DNA from: a bacterium BMS3Bbin08
Lineage (GTDB): Bacteria > Nitrospirota > Thermodesulfovibrionia > UBA6902 > BMS3Bbin08
Assembly: GCA_002897775.1 (NCBI GenBank)
Contig: BDTR01000022.1
Location: 1-64,000, forward strand
Length of the DNA stretch: 64,000 nucleotides
Direction: 5' to 3'
Below, piece after piece: positions 31,420 through 41,662 of this stretch. Each line of letters starts with the position of its first letter. The first letter of the stretch is position 1. The notes beneath the pieces are model-generated. The model was not told the DNA's origin, ran no database searches, and saw only the letters and a list, made by a program, of their open reading frames with translations. Both the position numbers and the translations under genes were made by a program.

Positions 31420-32669
31420 GTAAGCGAAACGAAAACAGAATGGGATATAAGATGACAAAAGTCGGGTGGATACCAGAAGAGTGGGAGTGTGTTGCCTTTA
31501 AATCTTTTGCTAAGCTTACAGCAGGTGGAACTCCATCTACTCGGCATCCCGAGTACTGGAACGGATCAATATCATGGATGTGTTCAGGAGAATTAAATTT
31601 AAAACAGGTTTTGTCGGTTAAGGGTCGCATTTCAGAAAAAGGTTTAAAAAATTCTAGTACAAAAATTATTCCCAAGCATTCCGTTTTAGTTGGTCTTGCT
31701 GGACAGGGTAAAACAAGAGGCACTGTAGCCATTAACGAAATAGATTTATGCACCAACCAATCTGTTGCCGCAATCCTTCCAGACACAACAAAAGCATATT
31801 ATTTATATTTGTTTTTCAATTTAGATAATCGGTATGAAGAATTAAGAAGATTGTCGACTGGTGATGGTGGTCGTGGAGGGCTTAATCTAGGAATCTTGGG
31901 GACATTAAAAATCCCTCTTCCTACTCTCTCCGAACAGAATGAAATCGCAGAAATCCTTTCTGAATGGGACAAAGCAATTGAGCATTTAGAAAAACTAATC
32001 ACTGCAAAATCAAAACTTAAAAAAGCCTTTATGCAGCAGCTTCTCACAGGGAAACATCGGTTTAAGGAGTTTAAAAGTAATAAATGGGAAAAAATGAAGT
32101 TACACGATTTATTAAAACCTGTTTCAAGGCCAGTATCCCGACCTGATAAAAAATATTTAGCCCTAGGTCTTCGCAGTCATGGAAAAGGCACTTTTCTCAG
32201 GACAGTTGATAATCCTGAAGAAGTTATGATGGATACACTTTACGAAGTTAAAGAAAATGATCTTATTGTTAATATTACTTTTGCATGGGAGGGAGCTATT
32301 GCGATTGTCAATACATCAGACGAAGGAGCGCTTGTCTCTCACCGGTTCCCGACTTATGTTTTCAAAAAAAATAAAGCCACTCCTGAATTCTTCAGACATA
32401 TAATACTTACAAAACAATTTGTTTATAAACTTGGTCTTATATCCCCCGGTGGTGCTGGACGGAATCGCGTACTAAGCAAGAAAGATTTTCTTAATCTTGT
32501 GCTCTCTATTCCTCAACTGCCTGAACAAAAGAAGATTGGAGCTTTCCTAAATGGATTGGATCGAGAAATTAACTTCTTAAGAAACCGTCTGAAAGCCTTT
32601 ACTGAGCAGAAGAAAGGGCTCATGCAGAAACTGCTCACAGGTAACGTGCGTGTAAGGAATAGAGGATAG
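31416..32669 (+). CDS. hsdS: Type I specificity subunit, two target-recognition domains
   Basis: 417 residues in the full HsdS layout: TRD1 (about 10-150), a conserved spacer helix (LPTLSEQNEIAEILSEWDKA), TRD2 (about 215-360), and a second spacer (IPQLPEQKKIGAFLNGLDRE). It sets the split recognition sequence for HsdM and HsdR. Each spacer ends with MQ(Q/K)LLTG(K/N), a duplicated motif typical for the family and a hot spot for domain exchange. It starts within the DUF1016 stop. Confidence 0.94.
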   Translation: MSKRNENRMGYKMTKVGWIPEEWECVAFKSFAKLTAGGTPSTRHPEYWNGSISWMCSGELNLKQVLSVKGRISEKGLKNSSTKIIPKHSVLVGLAGQGKTRGTVAINEIDLCTNQSVAAILPDTTKAYYLYLFFNLDNRYEELRRLSTGDGGRGGLNLGILGTLKIPLPTLSEQNEIAEILSEWDKAIEHLEKLITAKSKLKKAFMQQLLTGKHRFKEFKSNKWEKMKLHDLLKPVSRPVSRPDKKYLALGLRSHGKGTFLRTVDNPEEVMMDTLYEVKENDLIVNITFAWEGAIAIVNTSDEGALVSHRFPTYVFKKNKATPEFFRHIILTKQFVYKLGLISPGGAGRNRVLSKKDFLNLVLSIPQLPEQKKIGAFLNGLDREINFLRNRLKAFTEQKKGLMQKLLTGNVRVRNRG

Positions 32670-32675
32670 GAAAGC

Positions 32676-33947
32676 ATGAGAAACAATCAAGATATATTAT
32701 TTTATGAGTATGACTTATCCGGGACTCTTAGAAATAATTTGGAAAAAGTTCAGACTGAGGTTGATTCAATTCAGGAAAGGCAGTTTCTTCATTCTGACGA
32801 TGATACACTAGTCGAACATATATTCTCTATAATGGAAATGAGTTCTATTGAACTTCACGAGGATTCAATGACGCAGGATACAAAGGAAACACAAGTAGAT
32901 GTTAGATATGACATACATCGATTCATCAGGGATACAAGCGAACCATGTTATGTGCCTGGGTTACAAATAGCTGTTTCTGTTCCTTTTACAGGCGATCCAA
33001 ACCTGTGGAAGTGTCGTCCGAGTACTTACACTCTAAATCCGCCACGAGCAAATATAAATACTTCATCGAGAGAGGGGTTCAATGGGTATCTGGAAATAAC
33101 TTTTAATCTCCCTTCGGACACACTTAATAATGGTCAAGCTCTTAAAAACGATTTAGATAGCATACTCAACAATATAAAATCATACCTCGAAAATATTAAA
33201 AAAGACGTTGAGGCGTATAATCAACAATTGCCCGGCAAAATACGTCAATGTATATCCGCTCGCCGTGAACGCCTAAAGAAACACGGCAAAGTTATAGAAG
33301 CTCTCAATATTCCTTTAAAAAGAGATTCAAAAGCGCCGGATATTTCTGCCCTGCCTATCCGAAAGAAGATAGTAAAGCCTTTGCCAGCTCCACCAAACAC
33401 CCCTTCTGAACCTGGGATTCGAAAAGAAGAATACGAGCATATTCTTAAAGTCATAAGACATGAAGGGCGTTCTTTTGAGGCGACACCTTCGACTTTTACC
33501 AAGCTTGAGGAAGAGGAGTTGAGAGATATAATTCTTGCACACCTTAACGGACATTATGAAGGACAGGCAACCGGTGAAACTTTCAGAAAATCAGGAAAGA
33601 CGGACATTCGTATTGAAGATAAAAACCGTGCAGCGTTTGTTGCTGAATGTAAAGTATGGCGTGGCAAGGCTGAACTTTTAAAGGCACTGGACCAGCTTTT
33701 GGGATATCTGATCTGGAGAGACTGTAAAGCAGCGTTAGTTGTTTTCAATACAAAAAATGCAAAGTTCTCGGATATTCAGGCAAAACTACCTGGAATAATT
33801 GCCGAACACCCCAATATGGTAAGACCTGTTGAATCGAATGAGCATAGCGAGTGGCGTTATATTATTAAGGCAGAGGATGATGAAGAACGCCAAGTAACAA
33901 TCCATGTCTTTCTGTTTAACATTTATGTCAAACAAGATGAGAACTGA
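32676..33947 (+). CDS. Unknown protein with a C-terminal PD-(D/E)XK-like nuclease domain
   Basis: 423 residues that I cannot place in a named family. The first ~270 residues are mixed alpha/beta with a helical stretch (DSILNNIKSYLENIKKDVEA) and a Pro-rich linker (KPLPAPPNTPSEPG). The last ~140 look like a restriction-endonuclease fold: GKTDIRIEDKN supplies an Asp and FVAECKVWRG the E-X-K, followed by a helix with QLLGYLIWRDCKAALVVF. It lies between hsdS and hsdR (6 and 12 bp), so it belongs to the island transcript. It may be an accessory nuclease or a separate defence effector. Confidence 0.75.
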   Translation: MRNNQDILFYEYDLSGTLRNNLEKVQTEVDSIQERQFLHSDDDTLVEHIFSIMEMSSIELHEDSMTQDTKETQVDVRYDIHRFIRDTSEPCYVPGLQIAVSVPFTGDPNLWKCRPSTYTLNPPRANINTSSREGFNGYLEITFNLPSDTLNNGQALKNDLDSILNNIKSYLENIKKDVEAYNQQLPGKIRQCISARRERLKKHGKVIEALNIPLKRDSKAPDISALPIRKKIVKPLPAPPNTPSEPGIRKEEYEHILKVIRHEGRSFEATPSTFTKLEEEELRDIILAHLNGHYEGQATGETFRKSGKTDIRIEDKNRAAFVAECKVWRGKAELLKALDQLLGYLIWRDCKAALVVFNTKNAKFSDIQAKLPGIIAEHPNMVRPVESNEHSEWRYIIKAEDDEERQVTIHVFLFNIYVKQDEN

Positions 33948-33959
33948 TCGGAGGGGGCT

Positions 33960-36900
33960 ATGCCAAAAACCCCATTAATGAAAGAAGACCATATATCTCA
34001 GCTTCCTGCGTTACAGCTTTTACAGAATATAGGATACACATATCTTAAGCCTGAAGAAGCCCTGCAATTACGGGGCGGAAGGGCAAGGAATGTCATACTG
34101 GAGGGCATTCTGGAAGAACAACTCAGGAGCATGAATAAAATCCTGTATAAGGGACAGGAGTATCCTTTTTCCGAAGGGAATATTATCAGCGCTGTTCAGG
34201 CCATTAAAGATGTTATTTACGACGGGCTTGTCCGTACCAATGAAAAAGTCTATGACCTGCTTTGCCTTGGCAAAAGTCTCCAGCAATCAATTTCTGGCGA
34301 TATTAAGAGCTTCTCTCTCCATTATATCGACTGGGAGCGTCCGGAAAACAATGTTTACCACGTAACGGAAGAATTCGGCGTTGAGCGTTCCGGAAGTAAA
34401 AACCAATACTATCCGGATATTGTTCTCTTTGTAAACGGGATTCCTTTTTGTGTTATTGAATGTAAGCGGCTGGATATTGGTATAGGAAAGAAACCTATTG
34501 AACAGGCAATTTCACAGCATATCCGCAACCAGAAAGATGACGGTATTACTCACTTATTCCTTTATTCCCAAATCCTGATGGCAATTTCCAAAAACGAAGC
34601 TAAATATGCTACCACCGGTACACCTATGGAATTCTGGTCAATATGGAAAGAGCAAAAAAACGTTGAGGATAAAGTCCATAGTCTGATTAACAAGTCTCTT
34701 ACAAACGAGAAAAAAGACAGGCTTTTCAGGTCCAGATTTAAATATGTCCGTAAATATTTTGACGCGCTGGAAGCTGAGGGAGGAAGAGAAGTTACGGAAC
34801 AGGATAAAGCTATATATGCCCTGTGCAGACCTGCACGCCTTCTTGAATTGACTTTCCGCTACATTCTCTTTGACGCAGGAGAAAAGAAGATAGCACGCTA
34901 TCAGCAATATTTCTGTGTAAAAAAGATTATGGACCGGATAACTACTATTGATAATATGGGTAAGCGTTCAGGCGGTGTTGTCTGGCACACACAGGGAAGC
35001 GGAAAGTCTCTTACAATGGTGATGCTCGCCAAGGCAATCGCATTGGAACCCGCAATTGAAAATCACAAGATTGTGTTAGTTACTGACCGTATTGATCTGG
35101 ACGATCAGCTTTACAGAACATTTCATCACTGCGGAAAAGAACTGGAACAGGCAAGGACAGGAAAACATTTAATAGAATTGATTGGAGGCCATAAAGAACG
35201 CATCATTACAACAATCATTGATAAATTTGATGCAGCTGTGGGCGCAAAAGATGCGAAAAATACCGATCCAAACATTTTTGTGCTTGTAGATGAAGGACAC
35301 AGGGGGCAGTACGGACCTCTACATGCCAAGATGAAAAAGGTTCTGCCAAATGCCTGCTATATAGGCTTTACCGGAACACCTGTGATGAAAAAGCAGAAAA
35401 ATACCATTGCTACATTTGGCGGCCTTATTGACTCATATACTATTGATCAGGCTGTTAAAGACAAGGCAGTTGTGCCTCTCTTATATGAAGGCCGGCATGT
35501 AGAGCAAAGAGTGCTGTCTGAATCGATTGATAGCTGGTTCGAAAAAATTACTGAGAAGCTGAGCAAAGCGCAGGCAGCAGATCTTAAAAAGAAATTTGCA
35601 ACTACTGACCAATTAAACAAGGCAGAACAGAAGGTCATGCGTGTTGCATGGGATATCAGTGAGCATTTCCGTAATAACTGGCAGGGAACCACCTTTAAGG
35701 CCCAACTGGTTGCTCAAGATAGGGCAACCGCCTTGTTGTATAAAAAATACCTGGATGAGTTCGGCATGGTCATATCCGAAGTTCTAATCTCAGGGCCTGA
35801 TGAGCGTGAAGGCGAAGAAGATATATACAAAGAAAATAAAGAAGCAGTCATTCGGTTCTGGAAAGTTATGATGGACAAATACGGCACTGAAAAGGAATAT
35901 AACAGGCAAATTATCAATGCTTTTAAATATGGGGAAGAGCCTGAAATTATCATTGTTGTTGACAAACTGATTACTGGTTTTGATGCGCCCCGCAACACAG
36001 TGCTCTATCTTACACGGAAGTTGAAGGATCACACGCTATTGCAGGCTATTGCGCGTGTAAACCGATTACATAAAGGTAAAGAGTTTGGATATATCATTGA
36101 CTATCGTGGAGTACTGGAAAACCTTGATCATGCTTTAGACCTCTATGGTCAATTATCTGAATTTGACAAAGACGACCTGCTTAATACATTGGAAGATGTT
36201 TCAGTACAAATTCAAACGCTCCCGCAGAAACATTCTGATTTATGGGATATTTTTAACGAGGTCAAGAATAAAAGAGATGAAGAGGCTTATGAACTTCTGC
36301 TTGCTGACGATGCACTGCGCAACAATTTCTACGAGAGATTTTCAAAATATACTCGAACTCTGGCTATTGCTCTCTCCTCATTAAAATTCATTGAAGAAAC
36401 GCCCGAAAAAAAGATTGATGAATACAATATGGATTTAAAATTTTTCAAAGAGATGCGCACATCTGTACAGAGAAGATATGCTGAAGTCATTGATTTTTCC
36501 GAGTACGAGCCTAAAATTCAGAAACTCATTGATACACATGTTGGCACCGGAGAAGTTGAACAAATCACCGAGCTTGTTAATATATTTGACAAGGATAGTT
36601 TTGTTAAAGAAGTGAGGGCACTCTATGGAGACGCTGCCAAAGCAGATACAATTGCCCACCGGACAAAGAAGACAATTGAAGAACGCATGCTGGAAGACCC
36701 GGCATTTTACAAGAAATTCTCAGAACTCCTTAAAGAGGTAATAAAGGCTTTTCATGAAGAACGAATTAAAGATGCTGAGTATCTCAGAAGAGCAGAAGAA
36801 ATCATGGAGGCGGTTGCAAGCAGGACAGGTGACAATATCCCTGAATCTTTAAAAAATAATGCCATTGCAAAAGCATATTTTGGGAGTATTCGCGAAGTGT

Positions 36901-37154
36901 TAGAGTCTCACAAAGATGACGGTGCCAATATAGTTAGTGCTGCAACAGAAGCAAGCCTTGAAATTGATAACATTATAAGGGAGAACCGCATTGTGAATTG
37001 GACAACGAATACGGATGTACAAAATCAAATGCGTAATAAAATTGAAGACTATATTTTTGAACTACAGAGCAAATACGGCTTTGAACTGACCTTTGATGAA
37101 ATCGATTCAATATTGGATCAGTGTCTTGATATTGCGAAAGTAAGGATTCCTTGA
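33960..37154 (+). CDS. hsdR: Type I restriction endonuclease, motor and nuclease subunit
   Basis: 1064 residues. N-terminal PD-(D/E)XK nuclease: PDIVLFVNGIPFCVIECKR near residues 150-170. Superfamily 2 translocase: Walker A HTQGSGKSLTM, DEGH box VLVDEGHRGQYG, motif III YIGFTGTP, motif VI QAIARVNRLHKG. A long helical C-terminal domain binds the methylase core. It cleaves unmodified DNA after ATP-driven translocation. It overlaps the metallopeptidase gene by TTGA. Confidence 0.95.
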   Translation: MPKTPLMKEDHISQLPALQLLQNIGYTYLKPEEALQLRGGRARNVILEGILEEQLRSMNKILYKGQEYPFSEGNIISAVQAIKDVIYDGLVRTNEKVYDLLCLGKSLQQSISGDIKSFSLHYIDWERPENNVYHVTEEFGVERSGSKNQYYPDIVLFVNGIPFCVIECKRLDIGIGKKPIEQAISQHIRNQKDDGITHLFLYSQILMAISKNEAKYATTGTPMEFWSIWKEQKNVEDKVHSLINKSLTNEKKDRLFRSRFKYVRKYFDALEAEGGREVTEQDKAIYALCRPARLLELTFRYILFDAGEKKIARYQQYFCVKKIMDRITTIDNMGKRSGGVVWHTQGSGKSLTMVMLAKAIALEPAIENHKIVLVTDRIDLDDQLYRTFHHCGKELEQARTGKHLIELIGGHKERIITTIIDKFDAAVGAKDAKNTDPNIFVLVDEGHRGQYGPLHAKMKKVLPNACYIGFTGTPVMKKQKNTIATFGGLIDSYTIDQAVKDKAVVPLLYEGRHVEQRVLSESIDSWFEKITEKLSKAQAADLKKKFATTDQLNKAEQKVMRVAWDISEHFRNNWQGTTFKAQLVAQDRATALLYKKYLDEFGMVISEVLISGPDEREGEEDIYKENKEAVIRFWKVMMDKYGTEKEYNRQIINAFKYGEEPEIIIVVDKLITGFDAPRNTVLYLTRKLKDHTLLQAIARVNRLHKGKEFGYIIDYRGVLENLDHALDLYGQLSEFDKDDLLNTLEDVSVQIQTLPQKHSDLWDIFNEVKNKRDEEAYELLLADDALRNNFYERFSKYTRTLAIALSSLKFIEETPEKKIDEYNMDLKFFKEMRTSVQRRYAEVIDFSEYEPKIQKLIDTHVGTGEVEQITELVNIFDKDSFVKEVRALYGDAAKADTIAHRTKKTIEERMLEDPAFYKKFSELLKEVIKAFHEERIKDAEYLRRAEEIMEAVASRTGDNIPESLKNNAIAKAYFGSIREVLESHKDDGANIVSAATEASLEIDNIIRENRIVNWTTNTDVQNQMRNKIEDYIFELQSKYGFELTFDEIDSILDQCLDIAKVRIP

Positions 37155-37885
37155 ACATGATTAGGGCAGGAGAAACTATAGAATGTCATAGCTTAGACTT
37201 TGGACGAGAGAAGATTAATTTATTTTTGTCTTTCTGTAAGCGAAAAACCCTCAGAATCAGTGTCCATCCAGACAAAAGTGTAACAATAGATGCCCCGAAA
37301 AATATGAAGCTTGATGATATATTCACGCTGGCAAGAAAACGCGCCCCCTGGATATTAAAACAAAAAAACTACTTTGAGCGATTTCAACCCCTCCCGGCAG
37401 CAAGAAACTATATAAGCGGCGAGACCCATTATTATTTAGGGAAGCAATATAGGCTTAAAGTTATAAAGCAGAATAAGAGCAGCGTTAAGTTAAGAGGGCA
37501 GTATTTTTATATATATTCCAGTAATCGTAATGATGTTAAAAAGACAGAGACACTCTTAAATAACTGGTATTCTGTCCACGCAAATAAAATATTCAGCCAA
37601 CGATTTGAGATATGTTCCAAAATAGCTAAAAAACATAAAATTCCACCGCCAAAACTACGCTTTAGAAAAATGCTTAAACGCTGGGGAAGCTGTACCAAAA
37701 ATGGAACAATTACCCTGAATTATGAGCTTGTTAAGGCCCCTGTCCACTGTATTGACTATGTTATCATGCATGAGATTTGTCACTTAAAAATACCCTCCCA
37801 TAACAAACAATTCATGACCCTTTTATCTAAATGTATGCCTGATTGGGAAAGAAGAAAAGAACGATTAGAAAAAGTATTGGTTTAG
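37151..37885 (+). CDS. YgjP/SprT-like M48-type metallopeptidase (DUF45)
   Basis: 244 residues; TTG 37151 overlaps the hsdR stop, and ATG 37157 is an equally likely start. The zinc site HEICH (MHEICHLKIPSHNKQF) and upstream RWGSCTKNGTITLN are the DUF45/YgjP signature. This family often ends type I restriction operons, perhaps to trim or remove the nuclease, which is conjecture. It is the last gene of the island; mnmE begins 63 bp later. Confidence 0.9.
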   Translation: MNMIRAGETIECHSLDFGREKINLFLSFCKRKTLRISVHPDKSVTIDAPKNMKLDDIFTLARKRAPWILKQKNYFERFQPLPAARNYISGETHYYLGKQYRLKVIKQNKSSVKLRGQYFYIYSSNRNDVKKTETLLNNWYSVHANKIFSQRFEICSKIAKKHKIPPPKLRFRKMLKRWGSCTKNGTITLNYELVKAPVHCIDYVIMHEICHLKIPSHNKQFMTLLSKCMPDWERRKERLEKVLV

Positions 37886-37947
37886 AGCATAAAAGACAGC
37901 CAGCTCATGCTATCATAAAACCGGAATATTAGAGGATAAGCTCCACC

Positions 37948-39327
37948 ATGTTTTCCGACGACACCATAGCCGCAATATCAACACCTTTAGGCCGTAGCGG
38001 GATCGGGATCGTCAGGCTCAGCGGCAGGGATTCAATTAGAACGGCTGACAGGATTTTTGTCTCCGCAGGTAACACGCCCCTTAAAAATATACCGACCCAC
38101 AGGCTCATATACGGCCATATCGTTGATGCGAAAAATGAGATAGTGGATGAAGTGATGGTCTCAGTGATGAAGTCACCCCGTTCGTATACAAGGGAAGATA
38201 TTGTGGAGATAAATTGCCACGGGGGGCCGGTACCGATCAGGAAAATTTTAGAGCTTGTACTTAAGGCTGGCGCTCGGCTCGCTGAGCCAGGAGAGTTCAC
38301 CCGCAGGGCGTTTTTAAACGGCAGGATCGACCTTGCGCAGGCAGAAGCTGTGCTTGACGTAATAAATTCCCTCACCGAAGAGAGCCGGAAAGCTGCCGTT
38401 GAACAGCTTAGGGGGGGGCTCTCCAGCAAAATAGAAACAATAAAAGAAAAAATGACCGAATTAACGGCGTTTGTTGAGGCTTATATTGACTTTCCGGAAG
38501 AGGACATCGAACTCCCATCTATGGAGGATATGAAAAAAAAGGCCTCGATCATACGGAATTCGTTAAAAGAACTTATAGAAGGCGCTCGCTACGGCGTGAT
38601 CCTCAGGGATGGGATCAAAACAGCGATCATCGGCAGGCCGAACGTCGGTAAATCTTCCCTGCTTAATGCCCTCCTTGAGCAGGACAGGGCTATTGTAACG
38701 GAAAGCCCCGGAACCACACGGGATGTTATTGAAGAGTACCTGAATATTCAAGGTATCCCTGTAAGGATCATGGATACCGCCGGGATAAGGGAAGTAAAAG
38801 ACATAGCTGAAAAAGAAGGAGTAAAAAGAAGCCTGAGAACAATGGAAAATGCTGATCTGGTGCTTCTTGTCCTTGACGGAAGCCGTGCTCTGCATGATAC
38901 AGACAGAGAGCTTGTCGCAAGATCAATGACAAAAAACACTATCCTGGTAATAAATAAAATCGACCTTCCTCAGAAAGCGGAAATATCGGAGATCCGCGCT
39001 GAAAAAGGCCCCGGGAAACAGGCTGTTAAAGTATCCGCAACCGAAAGGACGGGGCTTGATGAACTAAAAGAAAAGGTAGTTGAAACAGCATTAAAGGGTA
39101 AGACCTCATACGGCACGGGTATGATCACAAACGTAAGGCACGTTCAGGCGCTTGAAACAGCGCTCAGGTCAATAGAGTCTTTTTCCGGGAAAGTTGAAAA
39201 GCTGTCCCCTGAATTTCTGTCAGTCGAACTGAGAGACGCCCTTGACGCGATCGGGGAAATACTGGGCGCGACAACTCCTGAAGACGTTCTCAATAAAATA
39301 TTCAATGATTTTTGTATTGGGAAGTAG
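37948..39327 (+). CDS. mnmE: tRNA modification GTPase MnmE
   Basis: 459 residues. The N-terminal folate-binding domain begins [20 protein letters not shown]. The G domain has G1 [15 protein letters not shown]3 DTAGIR, and G4 NKID, and the protein ends with the family CIGK tail that holds the C-terminal cysteine. With MnmG it makes 5-carboxymethylaminomethyl uridine at tRNA position 34. In many genomes it follows yidC (and jag), so the 10-kb restriction island separates old neighbours. Confidence 0.97.
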   Translation: MFSDDTIAAISTPLGRSGIGIVRLSGRDSIRTADRIFVSAGNTPLKNIPTHRLIYGHIVDAKNEIVDEVMVSVMKSPRSYTREDIVEINCHGGPVPIRKILELVLKAGARLAEPGEFTRRAFLNGRIDLAQAEAVLDVINSLTEESRKAAVEQLRGGLSSKIETIKEKMTELTAFVEAYIDFPEEDIELPSMEDMKKKASIIRNSLKELIEGARYGVILRDGIKTAIIGRPNVGKSSLLNALLEQDRAIVTESPGTTRDVIEEYLNIQGIPVRIMDTAGIREVKDIAEKEGVKRSLRTMENADLVLLVLDGSRALHDTDRELVARSMTKNTILVINKIDLPQKAEISEIRAEKGPGKQAVKVSATERTGLDELKEKVVETALKGKTSYGTGMITNVRHVQALETALRSIESFSGKVEKLSPEFLSVELRDALDAIGEILGATTPEDVLNKIFNDFCIGK

Positions 39328-39345
39328 CTCTAAATAGTTTATAAT
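39317..39345 (+). promoter_or_regulatory. Possible promoter of the CDF gene inside the mnmE 3' end
   Basis: TTGGGA (39317-39322), 17 bp, TATAAT (39340-39345). A short AATGCAG/CTGCATT hairpin (39343-39363) covers the predicted start region. Confidence 0.4.
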
Positions 39346-39411
39346 GCAGAAAAAGACTGCATTGTCGGTGCAATCTGAATTTGATAGGAGCAATCAGGTC
39401 TGCAGAAAACC

Positions 39412-40344
39412 ATGACGCGTCTTAAGTCAGAATCTACTCGTACCGAGAAAGTCCGGAAGGTCCTCTTCTATACCCTGCTTCTGAACATGGCCGTTGCCGC
39501 GGCCAAGATCATGTACGGCTACAAAACAGACTCCATAAGCATGCTTTCCGACGGTTTCCACTCCTTTTTTGACGGAACATCCAATGTCATCGGCCTGATC
39601 GGGATCTACATAGCTTCAAAACCGCCTGATAAAAGCCATCCCTACGGGCACAGAAAATTTGAGACTCTTTCGACCATTGCCATAGCTGTACTTATATTCA
39701 TGGCCGGCATTGAAATACTCAGGAGAGCCTACACCGGGTTAACGGTGTCTTATGAAATAGAGGTCACATCCTTAAGTTTTGTGATAATGGCCTTTACCCT
39801 TTTGATCAATATCGGGGTAATGACCTACGAAACAAAAAAAGGCAGGGAACTTAAGAGCGATTTTCTTCTGGCTGATGCAATGCACACAAAATCCGATATA
39901 TTTGTCTCCCTGTCAGTGGTTGTCAGTCTTATAGCCGCAAAAGCTGGATTCCCCCTGATCGACGCAGGCGCGGCTGTTGTCATAGCTGTTCTCATCGGGA
40001 AAATGGGTTTTGAAATACTCAAGTCAGCAACAGGCGTTCTTACTGACGCGGCCTGCATAGATACCAGCGAGATAAAAGATATATTAACCCGGATCCGTGG
40101 CGTAAAAGGCTGTCACGGGATCAGGACAAGGGGCAAGGAGGGAGCCGCGAATATAGACCTTCATATACTTGTTGAGCCCGGCATAACAATGCAGGAAGCG
40201 CACAAAGTGGCCCATTCCGCTGAAGATGCCATTAAAAAGGCACTGCCCTCAGTGATCGATGTTATTATCCATACTGAACCTTATATCAACGGCGAAGAAA
40301 GATCCGCAAACCGCACCTGCTCACATGAAGAGCACCGGGAATAG
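39412..40344 (+). CDS. Cation diffusion facilitator (FieF-like) metal efflux protein
   Basis: 310 residues with six membrane helices. The two metal-binding pairs are present: SDGFHSFFDGTSN (H-x3-D) in helix 2 and ADAMHTKSDIFVS (H-x3-D) in helix 5. A cytoplasmic ferredoxin-like domain (GCHGIRTRGKEGAANIDLHI) follows. Likely exports Zn, Fe or related divalent metals in exchange for protons. The last residues (NRTCSHEEHRE) add a Cys/His tail that may bind metal. Specificity cannot be read from the sequence. Confidence 0.92.
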   Translation: MTRLKSESTRTEKVRKVLFYTLLLNMAVAAAKIMYGYKTDSISMLSDGFHSFFDGTSNVIGLIGIYIASKPPDKSHPYGHRKFETLSTIAIAVLIFMAGIEILRRAYTGLTVSYEIEVTSLSFVIMAFTLLINIGVMTYETKKGRELKSDFLLADAMHTKSDIFVSLSVVVSLIAAKAGFPLIDAGAAVVIAVLIGKMGFEILKSATGVLTDAACIDTSEIKDILTRIRGVKGCHGIRTRGKEGAANIDLHILVEPGITMQEAHKVAHSAEDAIKKALPSVIDVIIHTEPYINGEERSANRTCSHEEHRE

Positions 40345-40371
40345 CGACTGTCAGCCTGAAACAGTACGGTC

Positions 40372-40477
40372 ACCCCGTTAGAAAAGACAGGAACTTGAAC
40401 GTCAGCCCTCCAAAAAAAATCAACATCTCCATGTACAGTATTCTCACGGTATACAGCGGGGCTTTCTAATGGGGTAA
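40372..40477. repeat. CCCCGTTAGA palindromic repeat, copy C (long loop)
   Basis: ACCCCGTTAGAAA at 40372 faces TTTCTAATGGGGTAAA ending at 40477, with about 80 bp between them. It is followed by AATTATCAATTAACAG units before hemB. No gene lies in 40345-40538. Confidence 0.65.
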
Positions 40478-40538
40478 AATCTGGTATACTTAAGCAATTA
40501 TCAATTAACAGTTATCAATTATATTAAAGGAGGGCATC

Positions 40539-41507
40539 ATGTCTTTCCCTTTTCACAGGTTGCGCAGGTTGAGGAACAATAATTCGATCAGAAAAATGGT
40601 GCAGGAAACCCGCCTTTCACCTGACGATCTCATATATCCAATGATCGTCACGTTTGGAAAAGGTGTGAAGAAAAAAATACCTTCAATGCCGGGGTGTTTC
40701 CAGATGTCCGTGGACGAGACCGTAAAAGAGGCGCAAAAAGCCCACAAGCTGGGGATACCAGCTGTTCTGCTGTTCGGCATTCCAGAGCGTAAGGACACAC
40801 GCGCTTCCGGGGCATACAGTGATAAGGGAGTTGTGCAAAAAGCAATAAAGACGATAAAAAACAAGATCCCCGAACTCGTGGTCATTACCGATGTCTGTCT
40901 TTGCGAGTACATGAGCCACGGTCACTGCGGCATAGTAAAGAACGGAAAGATATTGAATGACCCATCGCTTGAACTCCTTGCCAAAGAGGCGTTATCCCAT
41001 GCCAGAGCAGGCGCTGACATGGTTGCCCCTTCGGATATGATGGACGGCCGCGTTGTGGTTATAAGGGATACGCTGGACGCGCACGGTTTTGAGGACATGC
41101 CGATAATGAGTTATGCCGCCAAATATGCCTCGGCATTTTATTCTCCTTTCAGGGAAGCGGCTGAATCAGAGCCTGCGTTCGGGGACAGGCGTTCCTACCA
41201 GATGGACCCGCCGAACAGAAGAGAGGCCTTAAGGGAGGTTGCCCTTGATATTGAAGAAGGCGCTGACATTGTAATGGTCAAGCCTGCAATGTGTTATCTC
41301 GATATAATATCTGACATAAAAGAAAGCTTTGACGTCCCTGTCGCGGCATATAACGTCAGTGGTGAATACTCAATGGTCAAGGCCGCGGCAATAAAGGGAT
41401 GGATCGACGAAAAAAAAATTGTTATGGAGATGCTGACCTCCATAAAGCGGGCCGGCGCTGACCTCATAATCACATATTTCGCGATAGATGCCGTAAAACA
41501 ACTCTAA
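40539..41507 (+). CDS. hemB: Delta-aminolevulinic acid dehydratase (porphobilinogen synthase)
   Basis: 322 residues behind AAAGGAGG. The catalytic zinc site is [14 protein letters not shown] with three cysteines, and the active-site lysines lie in [16 protein letters not shown] and [12 protein letters not shown]. It condenses two aminolevulinate molecules to porphobilinogen, the shared first ring step for haem (needed for the multihaem cytochromes) and cobalamin. It is a zinc-type enzyme. No other hem gene is adjacent. Confidence 0.97.
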   Translation: MSFPFHRLRRLRNNNSIRKMVQETRLSPDDLIYPMIVTFGKGVKKKIPSMPGCFQMSVDETVKEAQKAHKLGIPAVLLFGIPERKDTRASGAYSDKGVVQKAIKTIKNKIPELVVITDVCLCEYMSHGHCGIVKNGKILNDPSLELLAKEALSHARAGADMVAPSDMMDGRVVVIRDTLDAHGFEDMPIMSYAAKYASAFYSPFREAAESEPAFGDRRSYQMDPPNRREALREVALDIEEGADIVMVKPAMCYLDIISDIKESFDVPVAAYNVSGEYSMVKAAAIKGWIDEKKIVMEMLTSIKRAGADLIITYFAIDAVKQL

Positions 41508-41508
41508 G

Positions 41509-41537
41509 ATGCTAATTGCAAAATGCAAAATTAGCAT
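41509..41537 (+). repeat. Hairpin after hemB, part of dispersed AT-rich repeats
   Basis: ATGCTAATT (41509-41517) pairs with AATTAGCAT (41529-41537), with inner TTGCA/TGCAA pairing. It overlaps no gene and lacks a clear U-run. More AATTGATAATTG units follow at 41618-41650. Confidence 0.5.
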
Positions 41538-41662
41538 TTAACATTTTAAAATGCACAGCGGGCGTTTAGTGAACGAATATAATAGTAATCAAATCCTTAC
41601 ATTGTGCTTACCCGAAGGCTAATCACTAATTGATAATTGCTAATTGATAATTTTTACTTGTA

